A stretch of DNA of 64,000 nt. Origin: Flavobacterium inviolabile (GTDB lineage: Bacteria > Bacteroidota > Bacteroidia > Flavobacteriales > Flavobacteriaceae). The translations under genes and the position numbers were made by a program. The notes beneath the pieces are model-generated. The model was not told the origin of the DNA, made no database searches, and saw only the letters and a list, made by a program, of their open reading frames with translations. Of the stretch, positions 1 through 8,695 are shown piece after piece; the stretch's first letter is position 1, and each line of letters opens with the position of its first letter. The stretch lies in assembly GCF_013389455.1 (NCBI RefSeq), contig NZ_CP058278.1:992001-1056000 (forward strand), written 5' to 3'.

Positions 1-2862
1 CGTAGTGCCGGCATCGTCAAAAGTAGCAACGATGTTTTGAATATCGGCATTGCTGCACGGACGGCTGTATAACTGTACCTGTGTTCCGGTCGGACTGATC
101 AGAGTTGCCGTTAAATCATTAATCCAGGTATGGGTCACATTCATCGTAATGTTTACGTCCGAAATAACGCCCCCGGAAGGGATATTTAAGGTGGAGTTGA
201 TAGTTGGTGCGCCGGTAGTAGAGATCGTTAAAGGAACGTTTGCTGATGCGTTTGTAGTACAGGTTATCTGTCCGGTTGTAAACCTGAACGGACTGCTGTA
301 AGTACCAATGCAGGCATCGTTTTTAGGCTGTACTCTCCAGAAATAATTAGTCGCTTCTGCTAATCCCGATACGGTATAGCTGGCAGTAGTTGTGTTTCCG
401 GTGCTAACAATGTTCGTGAACGCATTATCGGTAGCTACCTGTACATCATAGGATGTGGCATTGCTATTTGCTGTCCAGGTTAAATTCAGGGTCGTGTTTT
501 GTCCGACAGCTAAATTAGCCGGTGCGGTCAGAGTCATCGTACCAAAATTAGAATTTAAAAGATTCAGATAGTAGTTAACATTCTTAGTAGTAGCTCCGGA
601 AGTAGCCGTTACAGCTAAGGTATAGAAGCCCGGAGTGGCTGCTGTAGTATTGCTCACGGTCATTGTAACGGTTCCGTTGGCATTTATTGAAGCCGGTGAA
701 AAGGTAACCGTTGTTCCCGGTGGATTTCCGGCTACGCTAAACGTTGTACTTCCGCTGAAACCTCCCAAAGCAGTATATGCAATGCTGTAGGCAATATTAG
801 AGCCGGTACAGATTGTTTTGTTCTGCTCTCCTGATACCCCGTTGAAAGCAGCTGTATGTGTGCTGCCAGGTGCGGTAATCGTGAAATTGGTGTTGGATAG
901 ATCGTAGAAAATATTGTCATATCCTTTAACCATTATTCTGTTTTGTGTTCCCGGAGTATTCGGAACGGTTATTATTTCCGAACCGTCATTAGGAACTTTG
1001 CTGGCTAATAATGTAGGAAAAGAAGTTCCGCCATTTGTAGATAAATAAATGTCAACATAAGCCGCATTTACCCCGTTGGCAGTGGTACCGGCTACATCCC
1101 AGGTTACTGTCTGGTTCGTTCCGGCCTGCCAGGATACATTTGTGTTTGGGACGCTAACCAGGAATGGTCCGGCAGTTCCGTTTACGGTAACTTTCATCAG
1201 GTCGGAAGCCGTTTGTCCGCCGCCCGCTTTATTGTCTCTTACTGTTAAAGAGAAATTTAAGGTTCTGCCTATAGAAGGGCATACTTCCCATGTATTTGCC
1301 GTATTACCGGCTAAAACAGTATTTAAGCTCGGCATGTAACGCACCGGTGAGCCGGTTCCTTTAACCGAACGGAACATTGGTCCGTTAGCTCTTGTAGGTG
1401 TCGGGGCAGCCGTAGTATTTGGATTCTGAGGATCGTTTTGCTCCCAGGTATAGGTCAGGGCATCGCCATCGGCATCTGTTCCGGAACCCGTAAGCATAAA
1501 AGCGGTAGATTTTGGAATTACATAATCCCTTCCGGCATCTGCTGTTGGTGGATTGTTGGTGATATTCGTTATTTGGGCACAGCTGGAGCTCACACCGGAT
1601 TTTACATTGTTTAAGATATCACGGATGTTCACATAAGCAAAATAATCATCACTGTTCGCCTGTACATTGGCAGCGCAAATCCCGGCATAACCCATGATCG
1701 AAGAACCGGATCCCGGCTCTACTTCCGTTAAACCGCTTCCGGAACGGCAGCCTGAACTACTTTGCACGTGGTAGCCTCCAAACTGGTGTCCCATTTCATG
1801 GGCAACATAATCAATATCAAAAGCATCGCCTGTTGGATTTGATCTTCCGGTCATTCCGGTTCCTTTGTGGTTTCCGCTGTTTGGATTGGAGTTGGTGCTG
1901 CATACACACCCGATACAACCCGCATTTCCACCACCGGAAGTGTTGAAGTTGTGGCCAATATCATAGCTTCCGAAGCCAACATTAGCATCAATGGTTACCC
2001 CAGTCTGAACGTTGTATTCTCCGTTCCACGGGTCGCTGGTAGTGCTTCCGAAATAGATCAGTAAATCATTATTGGCAATGAATACCAAAGTAATCGCTAA
2101 ATCTTTTTCATAAACACCGTTCACACGGGTCATGGTAATGGCCATCTGTGCCTGGATATTTGCTTTTTTCTGAGCATCGGTTCCGGTTCCGGCAAATATA
2201 TTTCCGTATTCGGCAGTACACGATTGTGCTAAACGGTATGTTCTTAGCTTTTTGTCGTCTGTATTAAGGGCGCTTTCCGGAGATACAATTTTGTCATTGG
2301 TTAAAGAAGGCAGTTTAATTCCCGCATCTGTTAAACAGGTAAAGTCTTCGTTTTCCTTGTTTAAGGACTGTCGGCTGTACACGATATAATGTTGTCTGTC
2401 CTCTGTGTACGGATCAATGTAAACCGTACTTTTTTCTCCGGACATGGTCATGCTGTGCAGTCCGAATTGCGTTACCGAAAATCGGGCAACCGCAGTAGGA
2501 TCTTCAATTCCCTGAGCGGCATACGATTTTATCATCGGATATTTGGCGGCAAGTGCCGGCTCCATGATCGGGGTTTCCATCACACGGTAATGTTCCAGAA
2601 TTCCGTCCGCATTTGGCAATTCAATAATCAGATTGGATTTGCCCTGAAAGACTCCCCTAACCGGGGCTCCGGCTAAATTGTTTTTTAAAGTGGTAAGATC
2701 CAGCTGGTATAAAGCATAAGATCTTGGAAAAGAACTACGATTGACTTTTTTGCTGGAGGCGAGCTGATTCCCGTCTACCGGTTTCCATAAATTTTTCGAC
2801 TGGGAAAAACCTACGGAAAATGAAAAAAGCAATAGTAATGCTAGTTGTAGTTGTTTTTTCAT
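1..2862 (-). CDS. Reprolysin-like secreted zinc metallopeptidase, 3' end outside window
   Basis: The frame is open for 954 codons from an ATG at 2862 and runs off the window at position 1, so the C-terminus is missing. An N-terminal signal peptide ends near VGFSQ. The zinc site HEMGHQFGGYH has its first His at about residue 355, and the Met-turn SIMGYAG follows about 35 residues later; both mark a metzincin of the reprolysin/M12B-like type. A beta-sandwich region follows, then a fibronectin type III domain (about residues 774-860), then the start of a proprotein-convertase P-like domain with a FDDAGT motif. It is a paralogue of the complete gene at 58743-61445, which has the same layout without the FnIII domain. 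A type IX secretion sorting domain is likely in the missing part (inference). It is an extracellular protease of unknown substrate. Confidence 0.9.
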   Translation of the reverse strand, partial: MKKQLQLALLLLFSFSVGFSQSKNLWKPVDGNQLASSKKVNRSSFPRSYALYQLDLTTLKNNLAGAPVRGVFQGKSNLIIELPNADGILEHYRVMETPIMEPALAAKYPMIKSYAAQGIEDPTAVARFSVTQFGLHSMTMSGEKSTVYIDPYTEDRQHYIVYSRQSLNKENEDFTCLTDAGIKLPSLTNDKIVSPESALNTDDKKLRTYRLAQSCTAEYGNIFAGTGTDAQKKANIQAQMAITMTRVNGVYEKDLAITLVFIANNDLLIYFGSTTSDPWNGEYNVQTGVTIDANVGFGSYDIGHNFNTSGGGNAGCIGCVCSTNSNPNSGNHKGTGMTGRSNPTGDAFDIDYVAHEMGHQFGGYHVQSSSGCRSGSGLTEVEPGSGSSIMGYAGICAANVQANSDDYFAYVNIRDILNNVKSGVSSSCAQITNITNNPPTADAGRDYVIPKSTAFMLTGSGTDADGDALTYTWEQNDPQNPNTTAAPTPTRANGPMFRSVKGTGSPVRYMPSLNTVLAGNTANTWEVCPSIGRTLNFSLTVRDNKAGGGQTASDLMKVTVNGTAGPFLVSVPNTNVSWQAGTNQTVTWDVAGTTANGVNAAYVDIYLSTNGGTSFPTLLASKVPNDGSEIITVPNTPGTQNRIMVKGYDNIFYDLSNTNFTITAPGSTHTAAFNGVSGEQNKTICTGSNIAYSIAYTALGGFSGSTTFSVAGNPPGTTVTFSPASINANGTVTMTVSNTTAATPGFYTLAVTATSGATTKNVNYYLNLLNSNFGTMTLTAPANLAVGQNTTLNLTWTANSNATSYDVQVATDNAFTNIVSTGNTTTASYTVSGLAEATNYFWRVQPKNDACIGTYSSPFRFTTGQITCTTNASANVPLTISTTGAPTINSTLNIPSGGVISDVNITMNVTHTWINDLTATLISPTGTQVQLYSRPCSNADIQNIVATFDDAGTT

Positions 2863-2893
2863 TATTATTTTTGGTTTAATGTTAAATAGTTTT

Positions 2894-2901
2894 CAAAATT
2901 A
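2894..2901 (-). promoter_or_regulatory. Bacteroidota -7 box for the metallopeptidase gene
   Basis: The minus strand reads TAATTTTG, matching the Bacteroidota TAnnTTTG box. Transcription would start near 2887, leaving a leader of about 25 nt before the ATG at 2862. No clear -33 TTTG was found. Confidence 0.4.
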
Positions 2902-3001
2902 AGTAAATTTTACATTAAAAAATGCATTTTACTGTTTTAGTCCTGATTTATAAAATATTGCGGTATACCTGGTTGCTGGAAGGGTGTCTATAATGCCGGC
3001 A

Positions 3002-3035
3002 GTTGTAAAAGGAGAAAAAAAGATGCCTACTTTTG
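3002..3035 (+). promoter_or_regulatory. Promoter of the bioF operon
   Basis: GTTG at 3002-3005 and TACTTTTG at 3028-3035 fit the Bacteroidota -33/-7 pair with 22-bp spacing. The predicted start of transcription (about 3042) falls on the bioF start codon at 3040, so the mRNA would be essentially leaderless unless another promoter is used. Confidence 0.5.
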
Positions 3036-3039
3036 CTTT

Positions 3040-4182
3040 ATGAAAGCATTTCCCTCATCATTATCTGCCAGGCTGCAGTTAAGAACCGAAGCGAATTCAC
3101 TGCGAAAGCTGCCCGGGCAACATTGTCCGGTTGATTTTTCATCGAATGATTATTTAGGATTTTCGAAATCAGCGGTGCTTTTTCAGGAAGTACACCAGTT
3201 TTTAACGGGCAGGAACATCATGGCAAACGGAGCAACCGGATCGCGATTGCTTTCCGGAAACCATATCCTTTGTGAAGAAGTGGAACAGCAAATTGCCGCA
3301 TTCCATAAAGCGGAAAGTGCTTTGCTGTTTAATTCCGGCTATGATGCCAATGTTGGTTTTTTGAGTAGTGTGCCGCAAAGAGGCGACATCATTTTATTTG
3401 ATGAACTGAGTCATGCTTCCATCCGGGACGGGATACAGCTTTCGAATGCCAGGGCTTATAAATTTAAGCATAACGACCTGGAAGACCTGGAACGGCTGAT
3501 CATTCGGTTTCAGGAAAACCAACCGACTATTTATATCGTAACGGAAAGTGTTTTTTCGATGGATGGCGATTCGCCGGAATTGGAACAAATGGTACTGCTT
3601 GCGGAACAATATAATTGTTATTTAGTAATCGATGAAGCTCATGCTTTAGGCGTTTTTGGAACCAATGGGGCAGGGTTGGTCCAGTTTCTGGATTTGCACG
3701 AAAGGGTTTTTGCCCGGATCATGACTTTCGGGAAAGGACTGGGTTGCCATGGAGCCGTTGTACTGGGCTGTAAAAAGCTACAGGAATACCTGGTGAATTT
3801 TTCCCGAAGCTTTATTTACACGACAGCCTTGTCTCCGCATGCCGTGGCGACAATCGGGATTGCTTATGGCAAGCTGAATGAAGAAACGGCTTTGCCTGAA
3901 AAGCTGAAAGAGAATATTATTCATTTCAATCAGGAAAAGAATTTACAGAGCTTAAAACCCTTGTTTATCCGGAGTAAATCGGCGATTCAGTCGGCGGTTA
4001 TTCCCGGGAATGAACGGGTTAAATCGATAGCAAAGCAATTTGAACAAAGAGGATTTGATGTTAAGGCCATTTTGTCGCCAACCGTTCCGGAAGGGCAGGA
4101 GCGTTTGCGCTTTTGCATTCACAGTTATAATTCGAAAGAAGAAATTTCGGATGTTTTAAGAATTTTAAAGGATTTAGTATAA
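3040..4182 (+). CDS. bioF: 8-amino-7-oxononanoate synthase (KAPA synthase)
   Basis: PLP enzyme of biotin synthesis that condenses pimeloyl-ACP/CoA with L-alanine to 8-amino-7-oxononanoate. At 380 aa it has normal family length. Visible alpha-oxoamine synthase motifs are the early FSSNDYLGF segment, the cofactor-binding DEAHALGVFG (Asp198, His201), and the Schiff-base lysine Lys232 in FGKGLGCHG. It is the first gene of a three-gene unit: its stop overlaps the next start by one base, and bioD follows. Of the related fold members (Kbl, serine palmitoyltransferase), BioF is chosen because of the bioD, bioA and bioB neighbours. Confidence 0.93.
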   Translation: MKAFPSSLSARLQLRTEANSLRKLPGQHCPVDFSSNDYLGFSKSAVLFQEVHQFLTGRNIMANGATGSRLLSGNHILCEEVEQQIAAFHKAESALLFNSGYDANVGFLSSVPQRGDIILFDELSHASIRDGIQLSNARAYKFKHNDLEDLERLIIRFQENQPTIYIVTESVFSMDGDSPELEQMVLLAEQYNCYLVIDEAHALGVFGTNGAGLVQFLDLHERVFARIMTFGKGLGCHGAVVLGCKKLQEYLVNFSRSFIYTTALSPHAVATIGIAYGKLNEETALPEKLKENIIHFNQEKNLQSLKPLFIRSKSAIQSAVIPGNERVKSIAKQFEQRGFDVKAILSPTVPEGQERLRFCIHSYNSKEEISDVLRILKDLV

Positions 4183-4598
4183 TGGGTGAAAAACCATTGT
4201 TTAGGAAAATAGCAAGCTTTCAGTATTCATCGGAAGCAATCATCTATAAAGGCAGGCTGGAATCGGAAGGAATTGCAGTTTTTATGCGGGATAATTTTAC
4301 GATTGATACCGATCCGCTCGTTAGTAATGCTGTTGGCGGTGTAAAACTGTTTGTCAGAGAAGAGGACTTTGCGGCAGCCGAAGAAATTCTGTCGGAGATT
4401 AGTAAATATTCGATGACGAATGAAGGAGCGCTGATTAAATGCCCGGATTGCGGGGCAGAAAAAGTGCAGCTGTTAACGGTAGTGGACGATGCCAGATCGA
4501 TTTTCTCGTTTGTTTTGAGTCTGCTCTTTTTGATTTTGCCTTTTTATGCGAAGTATAAATATAAATGCGATAATTGTAATTTTGAATTTAAAAAATGA
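4182..4598 (+). CDS. DUF2007-domain protein with split zinc ribbon and membrane segment
   Basis: A 138-aa protein. Residues 1-75 resemble the DUF2007 'putative signal transducing' domain (KIASFQYSSEA ... RLESEGI ... VREEDFAAAEEIL). A CPDCG pair follows near residue 87, then one hydrophobic segment (about 108-123), then a second pair CDNC near residue 131. The two CxxC pairs could form one zinc ribbon bridged by a membrane hairpin or anchor. The start overlaps the bioF stop by one base, and the end overlaps the bioD start as ATGA, so it is translationally coupled inside the biotin unit. Its role there is unknown; no catalytic motif was seen. Confidence 0.8.
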   Translation: MGEKPLFRKIASFQYSSEAIIYKGRLESEGIAVFMRDNFTIDTDPLVSNAVGGVKLFVREEDFAAAEEILSEISKYSMTNEGALIKCPDCGAEKVQLLTVVDDARSIFSFVLSLLFLILPFYAKYKYKCDNCNFEFKK

Positions 4599-5218
4599 TG
4601 AAACTATTTGTAACAGGTATCGGGACTGATGTAGGGAAAACAATTGCTTCAGCCATACTAACCGAAGCGCTGGAAGCGGATTACTGGAAGCCGGTACAGG
4701 CCGGTGATCTGGATAACTCCGACAGTCATAAGATTAAGGATAAAATATCCAATTCCAAAACGCATATTTTTGATAATGCGTATGCTTTGAATACTCCGGC
4801 GAGTCCGCATCTTGCAGCGAAAATTGACGGGCTAACGATTGATATGGCAACGATAAAAGAGCCTAAAACCAAGAATCATCTGGTTATTGAAGGTGCCGGC
4901 GGTGTTTTTGTTCCGCTGAATGATAACGATAGTATTATCGATTTGATCCGGTCGGACTATAAAGTAATCGTGGTGTCGCGTCATTATCTGGGAAGTATCA
5001 ATCATACTTTGCTGACGATAGAAGCTTTAAAAGCTAAAGGACTGAAAGTAGCCGGAATTATTTTTAACGGGGCAGAAAATACCGATACGGAATCGCTTAT
5101 TTTAAACCGCACCGGAATTAACTGTATCGGTCGTATTGATGAAGAACCGTATTTTGATAAAAATGTGGTTAAGGAATATGCAGAGGTATTCCGGCATGCT
5201 TTACTGGAATTGAAATAA
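4595..5218 (+). CDS. bioD: ATP-dependent dethiobiotin synthetase
   Basis: Closes the ureido ring of dethiobiotin from 7,8-diaminopelargonate, CO2 and ATP, the penultimate step to biotin. The 207-aa protein opens with the family P-loop FVTGIGTDVGKT, has KPVQAG about 20 residues later and the VEGAGGVFVPL-type motif (VIEGAGGVFVPLND) near residue 100, all typical of BioD. Two in-frame ATGs lie at 4595 and 4598, and the first overlaps the previous stop. It is the last gene of the bioF unit and is followed at once by a hairpin terminator. Confidence 0.93.
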   Translation: MMKLFVTGIGTDVGKTIASAILTEALEADYWKPVQAGDLDNSDSHKIKDKISNSKTHIFDNAYALNTPASPHLAAKIDGLTIDMATIKEPKTKNHLVIEGAGGVFVPLNDNDSIIDLIRSDYKVIVVSRHYLGSINHTLLTIEALKAKGLKVAGIIFNGAENTDTESLILNRTGINCIGRIDEEPYFDKNVVKEYAEVFRHALLELK

Positions 5219-5220
5219 TA

Positions 5221-5252
5221 AAAAAAAGGCTCTTTTTAAGGAGCCTTTTTTA
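5221..5252. terminator. Bidirectional intrinsic terminator
   Basis: AAGGCTC and GAGCCTT flank a short loop, with an A-run on the left and a T-run on the right. It ends bioD from the left and the convergent lipoprotein gene from the right. Confidence 0.8.
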
Positions 5253-6074
5253 TTAGATATTGATTGTTAACTGTGTTCCGTCCGGTAATGTAAGAATAGC
5301 AACGTTGTCGCAGGCACCGCTGCCATAGTTAAGAATGTAGGTCTGCAAGTTTCTTACCAGGGTCTTTTTCCCTTTTGTAATATTGCCACAGCTTAAGTCT
5401 CTGATTAGCGGTTCTGTAATTTCCATTTGCAGTAGTGTTCCGTTAGCCATTGTAGTAGTAGCCGTTCCGTCAATACTGAAAACATCGTCTGTGAAAACCA
5501 AAGGTGTTGATGCCCCGGCAATTTTTTCAATCGTGAAGTCACCGGTTCTGTGAATGGTTCCTCCGTTTGCAGGCTGGATAATACTGATATCGGTATTTCT
5601 TGTATGCGTAGGGATATTGTCGATGACTTGTCTTGTAACATCAATAGTGCCTTCCACTTTATTACTGTTAATGTAGTAATTGTCAAAAGTTATAGCCGCA
5701 TTGATTATGCCGGTAGTCGTGTTGTTGTGAACCACAATATAAATAATGCCTGTCCGGTTATTTCCTTGTGTGTCAATACAGCCGGTGCCATAATCAACTT
5801 TGAATTTCTTACCGCCGTCTGTTAAGGTTTCCTGTGTTATTGTTCTGCAGTTTGACGGAGGAAGCTGCAATTCGTTTTTGGAAGCATAATAACCGTTCGC
5901 GGAAAGTACTTCTTCTTTTATTCCGTCTACATCTTCTTCTATGATCTGCGCTTTTACATCTGCGCTAATAGAGGTATCCTGATTGTTTCCGTTGTTGTTG
6001 GTAACGTCGGAATCGCTATTACAGGAAATAGCCATAAAAGCAGTAATAGCTAATAGTTTAATAGTCGTTTTCAT
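5253..6074 (-). CDS. Lipoprotein of unknown function
   Basis: A 273-aa protein with a lipoprotein signal: positively charged start, hydrophobic core and lipobox AISC (Cys19). An Asn/Asp-rich linker with NNNGNN follows. The mature part has two comparable halves, each with a Cys-bounded segment of the form C-x-ITQ...VDYGTGC and C-x-ITK...LNYGSGAC, suggesting an internal duplication of a beta-rich domain. It is not recognised as a named family. It lies between bioD and bioA on the opposite strand, so it is not part of the biotin transcripts and is probably a surface or periplasmic lipoprotein. Confidence 0.75.
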   Translation of the reverse strand: MKTTIKLLAITAFMAISCNSDSDVTNNNGNNQDTSISADVKAQIIEEDVDGIKEEVLSANGYYASKNELQLPPSNCRTITQETLTDGGKKFKVDYGTGCIDTQGNNRTGIIYIVVHNNTTTGIINAAITFDNYYINSNKVEGTIDVTRQVIDNIPTHTRNTDISIIQPANGGTIHRTGDFTIEKIAGASTPLVFTDDVFSIDGTATTTMANGTLLQMEITEPLIRDLSCGNITKGKKTLVRNLQTYILNYGSGACDNVAILTLPDGTQLTINI

Positions 6075-6145
6075 AATTTTGTTTTGATTAGGTTCTATTT
6101 TTAGACAAATAAAAAGATAAATGGTTTAATGTTAAAGTTTTTTTG

Positions 6146-6181
6146 TTTGGAAAAATAGAAGGGCATCTGTTTTTATCTTTG
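6146..6181 (+). promoter_or_regulatory. Promoter of bioA
   Basis: TTTG at 6146-6149 and TATCTTTG at 6174-6181 match the Bacteroidota -33/-7 boxes, with 24 bp between them (slightly long). Transcription would begin near 6188, leaving a leader of about 27 nt before the GTG at 6215. Confidence 0.5.
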
Positions 6182-6214
6182 TACTACCGGATTTCTAACT
6201 TTAAAAACGATTAA

Positions 6215-7495
6215 GTGGAAAATAATTATTTGCAAAAAGCGGATGAAAAACACCTTTGGCATCCTTATACTCAGCATAAAACAGCACAACCTCATATAGC
6301 AATAACGAAAGGAAAAGGAACTTTATTATGGGATGAAAATGGTAAAGAATACATTGATGCCATTGCTTCCTGGTGGGTTAATCCATACGGGCATTCGAAT
6401 ACTCATATTGCAGATGCCATTTACAGACAGCTTACAACCTTAGAACATGTTTTGTTTGGCGGATTTACACACGAACCTGCCATAGTGCTTGCGGAGAAGT
6501 TAATGAAGCTGCTTCCGGATAATCAACAGAAAATATTTTTCTCCGATAACGGTTCGACCGCGGTTGAAGTAGCGATAAAAGTAGCCTTGCAGTTTTACTA
6601 TAACAAAGGGGAAAAAAGAACGAAAATCATCGCTTTCGAAAATGCGTTTCACGGCGATACCTTTGCAGCGATGGCTGCCAGCGGGATTTCCTTTTTTACC
6701 GAGGCTTTTCAGGGTGCGATGATCCATGTGGAACGGATTCCGGTTCCGACAGCGGGCAATGAAGACCGCTGTTTTGAGGCGATCTCGAAATTAATTGCTA
6801 CAAAAGAATTTGCCGGATTTATCTTTGAACCTTTGGTTCAGGGTGCGGCGGGAATGGTGATGTATGCACCGGAACAACTGGACCGGCTTATAAAATTGTG
6901 TAAGGAAAACGGCGTGTTTACAATAGCCGATGAAGTAATGACCGGTTTTGGAAAGACCGGTAAAAACTTTGCCTGCGATTACCTGCAACAGCAGCCGGAT
7001 ATGATGTGTTTGTCGAAAGCGCTTACCGGAGGAACGATCCCGATGGCACTAACGACTTTTACGGCAGCGCTTTTTGATGGTTTTTATGATGAAGATGTTA
7101 ATAAAGCATTGTTTCACGGACATACTTTTACAGCTAATCCTACCGGATGTGCTGCGGCCCTTGCCGGTTTGGAATTATTGGAAAGCGAAGCGGTAAAGAG
7201 CGGCATTAAAAGAATTAATGAACAGCATTTGTCTTTTCAGAAGCGTATTGAAAATCACCCGAGAGTAAAAACGACCCGTATTCTGGGGGTTATTTTTGCC
7301 CTGGAATTTATAAGAGATGATGCCGATAGTTATTATGGTGATTTCAGGAATAAGCTGTATGCCTTTTTTATTGAAAAAGGGGTTATTATGCGTCCTGTAG
7401 GAAATATCGTTTATATTTTGCCGCCGTATGTTATTTCAGCGGAAGAACTGGAAAAAGTTTATGAAATTATAGCGGAAGCTTTGGATAAGTTTTAA
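6215..7495 (+). CDS. bioA: Adenosylmethionine-8-amino-7-oxononanoate aminotransferase
   Basis: PLP-dependent class III aminotransferase that converts KAPA to 7,8-diaminopelargonate with SAM as amino donor. The 426-aa length fits. Visible features are the N-terminal HLWHPYTQH segment, the BioA-type SWWVNPYGHSN, cofactor Asp239 in ADEVMTGFGKTG, and Schiff-base Lys268 in LSKALTGG. The start is GTG; no ATG lies near enough to include the conserved N-terminus. The beta-ketoacyl synthase gene begins 20 bp downstream, so the two are probably cotranscribed. Confidence 0.93.
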   Translation: MENNYLQKADEKHLWHPYTQHKTAQPHIAITKGKGTLLWDENGKEYIDAIASWWVNPYGHSNTHIADAIYRQLTTLEHVLFGGFTHEPAIVLAEKLMKLLPDNQQKIFFSDNGSTAVEVAIKVALQFYYNKGEKRTKIIAFENAFHGDTFAAMAASGISFFTEAFQGAMIHVERIPVPTAGNEDRCFEAISKLIATKEFAGFIFEPLVQGAAGMVMYAPEQLDRLIKLCKENGVFTIADEVMTGFGKTGKNFACDYLQQQPDMMCLSKALTGGTIPMALTTFTAALFDGFYDEDVNKALFHGHTFTANPTGCAAALAGLELLESEAVKSGIKRINEQHLSFQKRIENHPRVKTTRILGVIFALEFIRDDADSYYGDFRNKLYAFFIEKGVIMRPVGNIVYILPPYVISAEELEKVYEIIAEALDKF

Positions 7496-7515
7496 TTTTA
7501 CTGCGTAATACTATT

Positions 7516-8673
7516 GTGTTGAAAAATAAAATTGCAATAACGGCTTTGGCTTCCGTTTCTCCTTTGGGCGATTCGCCGGAATCTGTCTGGAAGGAATATC
7601 TTCGTCCGGAAAGTTTAATACAGGAAACGAAAATCGGAGAACAGTCGTTTCCGGTTTCTGTTTTATCAGCTGCCTTGTTAGCAAAAATAGAGGCGCTGCG
7701 GAGTTCGGATATCAAGTATAAAGCTTTGGATAATTCGGTACTGTATGCACTTTTAGCTTCGAGAAATGCGGTAGCGATGGCCGGTTGGAAAGACCATGTG
7801 TTCGGAGTCAATATCGGATCGTCCCGTGGCGCTACGCAATTGTTTGAAAAGCATCATAAAGAGTTTTTGGAAACCGGAAGAACACAAACGCTTACATCGC
7901 CTACCACTACTCTTGGCAATATTTCTTCCTGGGTTGCCAATGATTTGAGAAGTGTTGGTCCGGATATTTCCCATTCCATTACCTGTTCTACGGCATTGCA
8001 TGCGCTTTTAAACGGCGTGGCCTGGCTGCAATCGGGTATGGCGGATAAATTCCTGGTGGGAGGGAGTGAAGCGCCGTTAACGCCCTTTACAATGGCACAG
8101 ATGAAGGCGCTTAAAATATATGCAACAACAACCGATGCGTTTCCCTGTAAAGCATTGGATCCCGATAAAAAAAGCAATACCATGGTTCTGGGTGAAGGAG
8201 CGGCAATTGCCTGTCTTGAAACCGGTGAAAGAGCAAATGCCCTGGCTTATGTGGAAGGAATTGGTTATGCTACGGAAGTTTTAAAACACAATATTTCGAT
8301 ATCATCAGATGCTGATTGTTTTCAGAAGTCGATGAAAATGGCTTTGAATGGTGCGCCACCCGAATCGGTAGATGTTATCGTGATGCACGCACCGGGAACG
8401 ATAAAAGGCGATACATCGGAACTGAACGCGATCGCGAAAGTTTTCGGTGATGCAAAGCCTTTGTTGACGACCAATAAATGGAAGATCGGGCATACTTTCG
8501 GTTCTTCCGGAATACTGAGTGTTGAGCTGGCGTTACTGATGATGGAAAAGCAGCAGTTTATAGGCGTTCCTTATGTGCATGAACCTTATACAAGAACGGC
8601 TAAAATCCGGAAAGTACTGGTCAATGCTGTTGGATTTGGCGGGAATGCGGTTAGTGTTTTGCTGTCAAAATAA
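7516..8673 (+). CDS. Beta-ketoacyl synthase (KAS I/II-like), biotin-linked
   Basis: A 385-aa thiolase-fold condensing enzyme. The Cys-His-His triad of elongating KAS enzymes is visible: Cys157 in ITCSTALHALL, His291 in VMHAPGT and His326 in WKIGHTFGSSG. The C-terminus ends with the usual GFGGNAVSVLL. GTG start. It follows bioA by 20 bp and is therefore likely to work with biotin synthesis, perhaps in making or handling the pimeloyl chain, since no bioC, bioH or bioW gene is visible in the window. That role is inference; a general FabF/FabB-like or polyketide-type function cannot be excluded. The sequence is divergent from housekeeping FabF, having no long gap-free similarity in the N-terminal part that I can recognise. 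Confidence 0.8.
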   Translation: MLKNKIAITALASVSPLGDSPESVWKEYLRPESLIQETKIGEQSFPVSVLSAALLAKIEALRSSDIKYKALDNSVLYALLASRNAVAMAGWKDHVFGVNIGSSRGATQLFEKHHKEFLETGRTQTLTSPTTTLGNISSWVANDLRSVGPDISHSITCSTALHALLNGVAWLQSGMADKFLVGGSEAPLTPFTMAQMKALKIYATTTDAFPCKALDPDKKSNTMVLGEGAAIACLETGERANALAYVEGIGYATEVLKHNISISSDADCFQKSMKMALNGAPPESVDVIVMHAPGTIKGDTSELNAIAKVFGDAKPLLTTNKWKIGHTFGSSGILSVELALLMMEKQQFIGVPYVHEPYTRTAKIRKVLVNAVGFGGNAVSVLLSK

Positions 8674-8695
8674 AACCAGGATTTAATCCTGGTTT
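8673..8695. terminator. Hairpin between convergent KAS and recX genes
   Basis: AAACCAGGAT and ATCCTGGTTT form a perfect stem across the KAS stop and the last codons of recX. The T-run is short, so it is a weak but plausible two-way terminator. Confidence 0.55.

Noticed and set aside
6500..6988. Minus-strand ORFs of 75 and 65 codons
   Set aside because: Shadows of bioA with no start context or recognisable product.
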